A stretch of 20,712 bases of DNA, from NCBI GenBank assembly GCA_964511185.1, contig CAZEDU010000088.1, forward strand, positions 1 through 20,712. The letters run 5' to 3'. A program made the position numbers and the translations under genes. Source of the DNA: CAZEDU01 sp964511185 (GTDB taxonomy: Bacteria > Myxococcota > Myxococcia > Myxococcales > Myxococcaceae). Below the pieces are notes generated by a model that was not told the DNA's origin, did not search any database, and saw only the letters and a program-made list of their open reading frames with translations. This document shows positions 1 through 6,722 of this stretch, in pieces; position 1 is the first letter of the stretch, and the number at the start of each line of letters is the position of its first letter.

Positions 1-11
1 TGCCCGACACG

Positions 12-437
12 ATGGTCGGCTTCCAGTTCTGCACGCTGCCGACCGTCGACTGCATCATCGAGCTCCCCGGTGAGCGCATCGTGCTCGTGCGGCGCAAGCA
101 CCCGCCGCTGGGTTGGGCGCTGCCAGGCGGGTTCGTCGACGCGGGCGAAGCGCTGCACGACGCCTGCGTCCGCGAGGCGAGGGAAGAGACGGGCCTCGAG
201 GTGACGCTGCTCGAGCAGTTCTTCACCTACTCCGACCCTTCCCGCGATCCCCGCCGGCACACGGTGAGCACCGTCTTCATCGGCCGCGCGGAGGGCACAC
301 CCCGGGGCGCCGACGATGCCGAGGAGGCGCGCGCGTTCTCACTCGACGCGCTTCCGGAGCCGCTCTGCTTCGACCACTCGAGCATCGTCGCCGACTACGT
401 GAAGTACCGGCGCACCGGCCAGAGGCGGCGCCTTTGA
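12..437 (+). CDS. NUDIX hydrolase
   Basis: A 141-residue NUDIX-family pyrophosphohydrolase, a family that cleaves nucleoside diphosphates linked to another moiety using metal bound by the Nudix helix. The full Nudix box is visible at about residues 39-62, running from GGFVDAGE through REAREETGL. The fold starts at TVDCIIEL near residue 13, so the ATG at 12 gives a normal-length protein. The frame stays open to the window edge, however, so a start further upstream cannot be excluded. The substrate cannot be told from sequence; ADP-ribose or an oxidised nucleotide are the usual options. The stop codon overlaps the probable TTG start of glpD (TTGA), so the two genes are likely co-transcribed. 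Confidence 0.88.
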   Translation: MVGFQFCTLPTVDCIIELPGERIVLVRRKHPPLGWALPGGFVDAGEALHDACVREAREETGLEVTLLEQFFTYSDPSRDPRRHTVSTVFIGRAEGTPRGADDAEEARAFSLDALPEPLCFDHSSIVADYVKYRRTGQRRRL

Positions 438-2062
438 CCGCCGCGCCTCCCCCGCCTTCGGTCAACGCGGTCCGCGCGAAGGCGCTCGAAGCCCTGGAGC
501 AGCAGCCCTTCGATCTGCTGGTGATCGGCGGCGGCATCGTGGGCTGCGGCATCGCGCGCGACGCGGCGCTGCGCGGGTGGGCGGTGGCGCTCGTCGAGAA
601 AGACGACTTCGCCGCCGGCACCTCGAGCCGCTCGACCAAGCTGGTGCACGGTGGGCTGCGCTACCTCGAGCAGGCGCACTTCAAGCTGGTGTTCGAGAGC
701 GTCAACGAGCGGGCGCTGTTGATAAAGCTGGCGCCGCACCTGGTGCGGCCGCTCGCGTTCCTGTTCCCGACCTTCAAAGACTCGCGGCGCGGCTTGTTCG
801 AGCTCGACGTGGGGCTGTGGATGTACGACGCCTTGAGCAAGTTCTCTTCTTACCGGCTGCACAAGGCCCACCGCGCCCGGAAGGTTCGCGCGCTGGAGCC
901 GATGCTGCGCGCCGACGGGCTCAAGGGCGGCGTCGTCTACTACGACTGCACGACCGACGACGCCCGGCTCACCTTGGAGAACGCGATCGACGCGCAGGCG
1001 CTCGGCGCGGTGACGCTGAACCACGTGCGCGCCGCGGAGCTGTTGCGCGACGGCGAGCGCGTCACCGGCGCCCAAGTGGTCGATACCGAAACCGGAGCCA
1101 CGCGCCGCGTGCGAGCGCGCGTCGTCGTCAACGCCACCGGGCCCTGGACGGATCAAGTGCGGGCGCTGATCGGCGAGGGGGCGGTGATCAAGCCCACCAA
1201 GGGCGTGCACGTGGTGCTCGACGCGAAGCGGCTGCCGCTGCGGCACGCCGTCGTCATGTTCCACCCCGCCGATGGCCGCGTGATGTTCGCCATTCCTTGG
1301 TTCGAACGGACAGTGCTGGGGACCACCGACACTTATTTCGAGGGCCGCCCCGACGACGTCGTCGCGACCCGTGAAGACGCCGACTACCTGCTGGCGGCCG
1401 CGAACGCGTATTTCCCAGAAGCCGGGCTGACGCGCACCGACGTGGTGTCGACCTGGGCGGGCCTCCGGCCGCTCATCGCGCCGCAAGGCGAGAAGAACGC
1501 CTCCAGCGTCTCGCGCGAGCACTTGATCCTCGACCGCCCAGGAATGGTGACGATCGCCGGAGGCAAGCTGACGACCTACCGGCGCATCGCGAAAGAGGCG
1601 GTCGACCGCGCCGCGCTCCAGCTCGGCCGGGAAGAGAGGAGCGACACGGCTCGGCGGCCCCTGCCCAGCGCCGTCGGTTGGACGAGCGAGGCCGAGCTGT
1701 TGGCCGAGGTCGCTCAGCGCTGGCCGCCCGAGGTCGCCGCGCACCTGGTAGCGACCTATGGCGTGCGGGCGAAGGCGATCGCTGAGCGGGCCGCGTTGGC
1801 CGGTCCCGCCGAGCGGATCGATTCGGAGCTCCCCTTCTTGTGGTCCGAGGTCGACGAGGCGCTCGCCGTCGAGCTCGCGCGCACGGTCGAGGACGTGCTC
1901 GCCCGCCGCGTACCGCTCCTCTTGCGCGCGAAGGATCGCGGCGTCTCTGCGGCGCCCGAGGTCGCGCGGAGGCTCGCCGTCCACCTGGGCTGGAGCCAGA
2001 CCGAGGCCGAAGCGCAGGTCGCGGCCTACCGTCGGCAGGCCGAGCGCCTGGTGGCCTTCTGA
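434..2062 (+). CDS. glpD: Glycerol-3-phosphate dehydrogenase (FAD)
   Basis: Membrane-associated, FAD-dependent oxidation of sn-glycerol 3-phosphate to dihydroxyacetone phosphate, passing electrons to the quinone pool. With the TTG start the protein has 542 residues, normal for the family. The FAD dinucleotide-binding motif GGGIVG is at about residues 32-37. The GlpD signature TSSRSTKLVHGGLRYLE is at about 63-79. The C-terminal 150 residues match the helical cap typical of GlpD. The TTG start is chosen because it overlaps the upstream TGA stop and lies about 30 residues before the FAD motif, with no ATG or GTG between. The reading frame is open further upstream, but that part overlaps the NUDIX gene and looks non-coding. 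No glpF or glpK is adjacent, so this is not the usual glycerol operon. Confidence 0.93.
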   Translation: MTAAPPPPSVNAVRAKALEALEQQPFDLLVIGGGIVGCGIARDAALRGWAVALVEKDDFAAGTSSRSTKLVHGGLRYLEQAHFKLVFESVNERALLIKLAPHLVRPLAFLFPTFKDSRRGLFELDVGLWMYDALSKFSSYRLHKAHRARKVRALEPMLRADGLKGGVVYYDCTTDDARLTLENAIDAQALGAVTLNHVRAAELLRDGERVTGAQVVDTETGATRRVRARVVVNATGPWTDQVRALIGEGAVIKPTKGVHVVLDAKRLPLRHAVVMFHPADGRVMFAIPWFERTVLGTTDTYFEGRPDDVVATREDADYLLAAANAYFPEAGLTRTDVVSTWAGLRPLIAPQGEKNASSVSREHLILDRPGMVTIAGGKLTTYRRIAKEAVDRAALQLGREERSDTARRPLPSAVGWTSEAELLAEVAQRWPPEVAAHLVATYGVRAKAIAERAALAGPAERIDSELPFLWSEVDEALAVELARTVEDVLARRVPLLLRAKDRGVSAAPEVARRLAVHLGWSQTEAEAQVAAYRRQAERLVAF

Positions 2063-2066
2063 CCCC

Positions 2067-2070
2067 AGGA
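2067..2070 (+). promoter_or_regulatory. Ribosome binding site (AGGA)
   Basis: AGGA lies 7 bases before a GTG codon at 2078. It supports that GTG as the start of the M50-like gene, which otherwise has no nearby ATG. Confidence 0.55.
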
Positions 2071-2077
2071 CGCGCCG

Positions 2078-3040
2078 GTGGCATCGTTCCTCCTGCTCCT
2101 CGCTTTGCAGCTCGCGGTGGTCGCGCACGAGCTCGGCCATGCGCTGGTCTCGCGTTGGATGCGGGTGGAAGGCAGCCGGTTGAAGATCGGAGCGGGTCCG
2201 GTCATCGGCTCGTATCGCCTCGCGCGCCACTTGCCGGTGCAGGTCGGCTTGGTTCCCATCGGCGCGGCGGGAGATCCCGAAACGAGCACGGCCGTCCCTG
2301 GCTGGAAGCGCGCGCTCACCTTGCTGGCCGGACCCGTCTTCAGCGTTGGGTTCGCGGCGGCGCTCCTCGCCGGGTGCCTTCTGTGGGGGAGCCTCTGGCC
2401 CCTGGAGAACACCGTCGGCGCGGTGCTGCCCGACTCGGCCGCGGCCGCCGCGCAGCTTCGGCCTGGCGACGTGATCGTCGCGATGAACGGAGAGCCGCTG
2501 GGCCGCTGGTCGGCGCTATTGGAGCGCTCCCGCGATCTCGCCGAGAGCCCGCTCGTGCTCGACATCGAACGCCGCGGCGAGCGGCTGCGCATCGACGTGC
2601 CGCCTCGGCTCGAGCCCGACGGCGCCCAGCGGCCGCTCGGCGTCTCGCAGCAGCACGTGTACCGGGAGGCCAGCCTGCTGGAGACCGCCGGCATGGTGGC
2701 CGAGCAGCTCACGCGCTGGCTGGAAGAGTCGGCCCACACGTTGGGCCGGTGGCTCCGCGGTCAGCCTGGAGGGCGATACGCGCGCCCGCACGACGTGTTC
2801 GAGCACGCGCGGCGGGAGGCCGTGGCCGGCGTCGATGGCTGGCTTCGCCTCTGCGCCGCGCTGTCGGTCGGCGTCGGGGCGCTTCAGCTCCTTCCGCTGC
2901 CGATGTTCGACCTCGGGAGGCTCGCGCTCGAACTGGCCGAGCGCCTTCGAGGGCGCGCGCTGGCGCCCAAGCGCGAGCTCATCGCGCATGCCATCGGCTG
3001 GTTGCTCCTGGCCGGCGCGCTGGCGCGAATGCTGTGGTGA
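2078..3040 (+). CDS. Short M50-family (site-2 protease-like) membrane protein
   Basis: A 320-residue protein with the zinc-protease motif HELGH at residues 17-21 inside the first hydrophobic segment, as in site-2 proteases. A second conserved motif, LPLPMFD at about 272-278, supplies the third metal ligand (Asp278) near the C-terminal membrane segments. A PDZ-like domain lies between them (about residues 125-180, with RPGDVIVAMNG). This is the layout of RseP-type intramembrane proteases, but shorter and with one PDZ domain. The canonical LDG is here FDLG. The substrate is unknown; regulated cleavage of a membrane-bound regulator is the family role. It follows glpD by 15 bases and converges with the next gene. 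A separate, full-length RseP is encoded at 14809-16446. Confidence 0.75.
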   Translation: MASFLLLLALQLAVVAHELGHALVSRWMRVEGSRLKIGAGPVIGSYRLARHLPVQVGLVPIGAAGDPETSTAVPGWKRALTLLAGPVFSVGFAAALLAGCLLWGSLWPLENTVGAVLPDSAAAAAQLRPGDVIVAMNGEPLGRWSALLERSRDLAESPLVLDIERRGERLRIDVPPRLEPDGAQRPLGVSQQHVYREASLLETAGMVAEQLTRWLEESAHTLGRWLRGQPGGRYARPHDVFEHARREAVAGVDGWLRLCAALSVGVGALQLLPLPMFDLGRLALELAERLRGRALAPKRELIAHAIGWLLLAGALARMLW

Positions 3041-3052
3041 CCCCAGCGAGGC

Positions 3053-4029
3053 TCAGGCCGGTGAGGCCGGCAGCCAGAAGATGTTGAGCGACTTGCTGAC
3101 GCGCCGGAACTCGCTGCCGTTGGCGACCCGCAAGTACCAGCCGGCGATCACCTCGGTCCGCTTGCCGTCTTGAACGTTCACGATCATCTGATGGACGTTT
3201 CGCAGCGTCATCGACAGGCCGATCCCCGCGCCGGACACCTTCTCCTCCGTCTCGAGCTGCTCGGACGCCAAGCGGTTGACGACGTAGCGCTTGAGCGTCT
3301 CGCGATCCAACGCGCCGANNNNNNNNNNCGCTGCCCGTCGCAGGCGTAGACCACCTCGACGGCTTCGTGCGGCTCGACGCGCAGCCCGGGCGTGACCCCG
3401 AGGTGCTCGTAGCGCGGCGTGCCGTCCGCGTTCCGCGGCGCGTGAATCACCGCGTTGATGATCAGCTCCTCCGCCGCCTGCAGCATGTCGGGGATGACGT
3501 TTCGCGGGCAGTCGAGCGACTCCAGATATGCCTCGAACAGGTCGATGAAGTCTGTCTTGTCTTGCAGCGATTGAACGAGCGTCCGATTGACCACCACGCC
3601 CCAGGAGCCGACGTACTTCTCGACCCCGAAGATGTTGTTCTGCAAGAGCTTCTCGCACGTCACCACCAGCTCTCGCTCATCGAAGACCGGAAAGAGCGCC
3701 CGCGAAGAGCCGTGCTTCGCCACCAAGTTGTAGACCCGGTGCTGCTCGAGGAACCTCAGCAGGGGGCCTTTGTCCTCACCTATCGAGAGCAGCACCAGCG
3801 GGACGGCGCGAGGCGTACTGGCCAGCCAATTGAAGACCGCGGCGCCGAGCTCGCTCGAGCTCTCGCAGTCGAGCAAGACCAGCTCGATTTGGGCTTCGGC
3901 CATCCACCGGGAGAACGCAACCCCATCGGTGGCGAAGTGCACCTGGTTCCCCGTGGATTGGATGGCGCGCGCGATCTGCCGGCGCGTCTGCCGATGCTCC
4001 GTCAGCGCCAAGATGCGCGAGCCCGCCAC
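3053..4029 (-). CDS. Receiver domain plus HATPase-like protein, interrupted by N gap
   Basis: The N-terminal part (from the GTG at 4029) resembles a CheY-like receiver: LLDCES places the phospho-acceptor at Asp54, and a Lys occurs in VAKHG. The acidic pair near the N-terminus is weak (EH instead of DD). The C-terminal part is a GHKL-type ATP-binding fold, with N-box EELIINAVIHA and G2 box GAGIGLSM. No dimerisation/phospho-His domain is visible, so this resembles an anti-sigma kinase-like ATPase under receiver control rather than a histidine kinase. The run of N at 3319-3328 puts the two halves in different frames. The coding match resumes in frame GALDRETLKR after the gap and ends at the TGA at 3053-3055. 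The start is uncertain because no good ribosome binding site is seen. Confidence 0.7.
3319..3328. other. Assembly gap (10 N)
   Basis: Ten undetermined bases lie inside the receiver/ATPase gene. Two bases of a split codon (CG, then unknown) remain before the gap and two (unknown, then TC) after it. The true missing length should therefore be 2 modulo 3, not 10. The gap falls at the G1 region of the ATPase fold, so the missing residues matter for judging activity. Confidence 0.97.
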
Positions 4030-4134
4030 AGATGAAGGATATCGCCGATTCAGCGCGCTTCCATTTCACCGCCTCGGGCCAGGATGTGCACGAACGGAGC
4101 GCAAAGAACGACACCGGCGTTCAGGCGCCGCGCA

Positions 4135-4164
4135 TTGGCCTGCCTGTGCCGTTCGCTCGATACT
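4135..4164 (+). promoter_or_regulatory. Possible sigma70-type promoter for the degenerate GGDEF gene
   Basis: TTGGCC at 4135-4140 and GATACT at 4159-4164 are separated by 18 bases, each matching the consensus at 4 of 6 positions. The expected transcription start falls near 4171, almost at the ATG at 4173, which would make the message leaderless or nearly so. The match is weak and could arise by chance. Confidence 0.3.
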
Positions 4165-4172
4165 TGGCGTCA

Positions 4173-4811
4173 ATGAGCTCGGACTCCAAGGCATCGGGTG
4201 GCGCCCCGCGCCCGATGGCGAGCCTCTTTCGAACCGAGGCCAGCCGCTCGAACGTCATCCTGGCTCGGACTGTCTTCAATGAAATGGTTCGAAGCGGTAG
4301 GCAGCGCAACGACATTCTCGAGTTCGTCAATTGCCTCCTCGAGCTCGTCGTCTCGACGGCGAGCCGCGAGGGCTTCGAGAAACTCCCGGCGCTCATCGAC
4401 CCTCACACCGGGTTTCCGACGCGCAGCGGGTTTTACGCCCTGCTCCTCCACGAGCTGGACCCGGCGCAACACGAGACGCCGCGGGCCGGCCTGGTGCTGA
4501 TCGCGCTGCAGCGCCAGCTCGACCTCGAGCTGGTCGCGCGCAAGCTTCAGCACCTGCTCCGCGGAAGCGACGTGGTCGTCCCCTTGCGTCGCCAGCGGAT
4601 GGCGGCGCTGGTCTACCCGCGCGAGCTCGGCGACCTGGAACAGATCGAGACCCGAATCACCGACGTGTTCGAGCGCAACCTCGGCGCCTCCCGCTCGGAC
4701 ATCCAGCTGGTCTCGCGTCCGCTTGAGCCAGGCGAATCGGTTCCCCGCTTGTGGCGCTCGGCGCTGCGCCAGCTCCGCCTCAAGGTCCGCCAGCTCCCGA
4801 ACCACGGATAG
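4173..4811 (+). CDS. Degenerate GGDEF-like domain protein
   Basis: About 212 residues from the ATG at 4173. A second ATG at 4215 is also plausible, and the frame is open back to an ATG at 4032, but that region overlaps the divergent gene's control region. The C-terminal 130 residues follow the outline of a diguanylate cyclase domain: DPHTGFPTRSGFYALL resembles the family's entry segment (D-TG-R--F), followed by a helix and LRGSDVVVPL. Where the GGDEF catalytic loop should be, the protein has RRQRM, so it should not make c-di-GMP. It may bind a nucleotide or act as a protein-interaction module. It ends 4 bases before the PPTase start, suggesting one operon. The assignment rests on my manual pattern comparison. 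Confidence 0.6.
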   Translation: MSSDSKASGGAPRPMASLFRTEASRSNVILARTVFNEMVRSGRQRNDILEFVNCLLELVVSTASREGFEKLPALIDPHTGFPTRSGFYALLLHELDPAQHETPRAGLVLIALQRQLDLELVARKLQHLLRGSDVVVPLRRQRMAALVYPRELGDLEQIETRITDVFERNLGASRSDIQLVSRPLEPGESVPRLWRSALRQLRLKVRQLPNHG

Positions 4812-4815
4812 CCGC

Positions 4816-5532
4816 GTGGCCCAAGACATCTCCCCTTCCGTGCGCGTCCGTTGGCTCGACCCGGAGCGCGCCGACGACGCCGCGGTAGAGGCGGTGCTCT
4901 CCCCCGACGAGCGCGAGCGCGCCGACCGCTACGTGGCGGAGCACGCCGCGGCCGAGTTTCGCGCCGGACGTTGGCTGTTGCGCACCGAGCTCTCCCGGCG
5001 CTTCCCCGACACGCCTCCCAGCCAATGGCGGTTTCGCGCCAACCGCTGGGGAAAGCTCGAGCTCGAGACGCCAGTCCCCGCGCCGGTCTCGTTCAACCTC
5101 TCCCACTCCAGGGGGCTCGCGGCGGTGGCCATCGGGACCGGGATGGCGCTGGGGGTCGACGTCGAGCAGCTGAGCCGCCGGGTGGATCACCTCGGCGTCG
5201 GCGAGACGGTCTTCTCCGGCGTCGAGCTCGAGGGCCTCCGCGCGCTCGGAGGAGAGGCGCAGCGCCGGCGCTTCTTCGACCTGTGGACGCTGAAGGAGTC
5301 GTACATCAAGGCGCGCGGCATGGGCCTCAGCCTTCCGCTCAAGCCGATCACCTTCGCGCTGGAGCCGAGCGGGCTGCGCGGCCTCACGCTGGGCGAGGAG
5401 CTTCACGACGATCCGCGCCGTTGGCGCTTCTGGATGCGCGAGCCCACCTCCGACCACAAGCTCGCACTGTGCGTTCACCTGGAGGATGAGCGCGAGCCCG
5501 CCGTCTCGTTTGCCGAGGCCGAGCCGCCTTGA
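4816..5532 (+). CDS. 4'-phosphopantetheinyl transferase (Sfp/Gsp type)
   Basis: Transfers the phosphopantetheine arm of coenzyme A to a serine on acyl- or peptidyl-carrier proteins, activating fatty acid, polyketide or nonribosomal peptide synthases. With the GTG at 4816 it is 238 residues, typical of the Sfp type. Both diagnostic metal/CoA motifs are present: GVDVEQ at about 113-118 and WTLKESYIK at about 157-165. FNLSHS at about 93-98 is the conserved CoA-binding region. The GTG lies 4 bases after the preceding stop. The open frame continues upstream, but only through the neighbour's coding sequence. No carrier protein or synthase module lies in the window, so its target must be elsewhere. 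Confidence 0.92.
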   Translation: MAQDISPSVRVRWLDPERADDAAVEAVLSPDERERADRYVAEHAAAEFRAGRWLLRTELSRRFPDTPPSQWRFRANRWGKLELETPVPAPVSFNLSHSRGLAAVAIGTGMALGVDVEQLSRRVDHLGVGETVFSGVELEGLRALGGEAQRRRFFDLWTLKESYIKARGMGLSLPLKPITFALEPSGLRGLTLGEELHDDPRRWRFWMREPTSDHKLALCVHLEDEREPAVSFAEAEPP

Positions 5533-5588
5533 CGTCGCTCGTTCGCGTTAGACTCGCGGACACACCCTGACCTGGAGCGATCGCCCGC

Positions 5589-6695
5589 ATGTCTCCGCCG
5601 AGCGGTTCCACCGTCTTCCTGCAGGACTGGATTTGCTCGCAGGCCCGCGCCGCGAAAGATCCGACCGGCCACGCGGCGGTCGAGCTGGTGAGCCGCGAGT
5701 CGGTCAACCTGCTCGCGCAGCTGGGACACCAGTGCCTCAGCGGCTCGGGCCTTCGCGACTCGAACCTGGGCGCGGTCGTGGTGTCGGTCGGCCCCGGCCT
5801 GTCGATGCGCGCGTCCGAGGTGGGCGACGCGGTGGTGGATCAGCTGGGGCTCCCGGGCAGCCACATGAGCGGCTTCGGGGGCGTGCTCTCCATGTACCAC
5901 GCGCTCTTCTTCGCCACGGCCGCGATCGACGACGGCCACTTCGAGAACGTGCTCCTGCTCCACCTGGCCGGCGTCGACGAGGACCATCAGATTCGGCTCA
6001 CCGGCTCCGGCACGCTGCTGGGCCGCACGCCTGGCCACCTGCGCTTCCTGAAGGTCCGCTTCGGGCGATTGAGCCAGGCCGACGCGCCGCTCGAGCCCGC
6101 GGTTCGGCAGGCGTTCGCCGACGTCAAGCTCGAGGCGTTGCGCTCGAGCGACGACGTGGCGGACCAAGGCGCCCGGGCGCTGTTCGACCTCGCGACCCAC
6201 GGCAACCCGCAGTCGACGGCGGTGGTCGCCGGACGCGACGACGGGCGGTGGGCCGCCGCGGCCTTCACCGTGGCGACCGCGCCGACGCTCCCGGCCCACT
6301 GGGACAACTCGGTGCAGGCCCACCTGCGCCGCGCCTCGGTCGGCGGGTTCCCGGTCTCGCTCCTGCGCATCGCGGTCGACGGCGTGGAGCGCATGGGCAA
6401 GCAGCGCGCGCTGTTCTTGGACGAAGTCCACCGCGACCTGAAGGGCTCGGTCCGGGCCTTCGACGCGGTCGTGCCGCTCGCCGATGGGAGCATGCTCGTC
6501 GTGCTGCCGCGCATGTCGAGCAGCAACTTGAAGCGCGCGCAGGAGCGGCTGATGAACGCCGTGCGCGACGTGGACCTCGCGGGCGAGCTGTCCTTCGAGC
6601 CCAAGGTGAAGAGCGTCACGGTGGAGGCCTCGCAGGCGCTCTCCCCCGGCGACATCGAGCAGGCGCTCGGCGCGCGGCTCACCGCCGCGGGCTAA
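5589..6695 (+). CDS. Ketosynthase-III-like pseudoenzyme with degenerate GGDEF-like C-terminus
   Basis: A 368-residue protein I do not recognise as a named family. Residues about 55-125 follow the thiolase/FabH pattern: LGAVVVSVGPGLSM, then a GSHMSGFGG turn, then a long helix, then ENVLLLHLAG. By manual alignment the catalytic Cys falls on a Val in GGVLSM, so condensing activity is unlikely. Residues about 240-345 look like a GGDEF domain: VSLLRIAVDG, VRAFDAVVPLADGSM, VVLPRM. Here the GGDEF loop is ADGSM, again non-catalytic. The ATG at 5589 has GGAG 11 bases upstream. It lies 56 bases after the PPTase gene on the same strand. A link with carrier-protein-bound acyl groups is inference. Confidence 0.55.
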   Translation: MSPPSGSTVFLQDWICSQARAAKDPTGHAAVELVSRESVNLLAQLGHQCLSGSGLRDSNLGAVVVSVGPGLSMRASEVGDAVVDQLGLPGSHMSGFGGVLSMYHALFFATAAIDDGHFENVLLLHLAGVDEDHQIRLTGSGTLLGRTPGHLRFLKVRFGRLSQADAPLEPAVRQAFADVKLEALRSSDDVADQGARALFDLATHGNPQSTAVVAGRDDGRWAAAAFTVATAPTLPAHWDNSVQAHLRRASVGGFPVSLLRIAVDGVERMGKQRALFLDEVHRDLKGSVRAFDAVVPLADGSMLVVLPRMSSSNLKRAQERLMNAVRDVDLAGELSFEPKVKSVTVEASQALSPGDIEQALGARLTAAG

Positions 6696-6722
6696 ACGCC
6701 TGCCCGGCTCCCGTCTCCCCGC

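Noticed and set aside
395..2230. A 611-codon minus-strand frame opposite glpD
   Set aside because: Antisense shadow of a certain gene; composition is repetitive Arg/Gly/Asp with no recognisable motif.
3057..3071. Hairpin GCCGG, TGAGG loop, CCGGC, between convergent genes
   Set aside because: It lies in the coding end of the minus-strand gene, has a 5-base stem and no T-tract, so it is not a convincing terminator.
5529..5554. TTGACG and TAGACT as a promoter before the ketosynthase-like gene
   Set aside because: The spacing is only 14 bases, too short for a sigma70 promoter, and the first element overlaps the PPTase stop.
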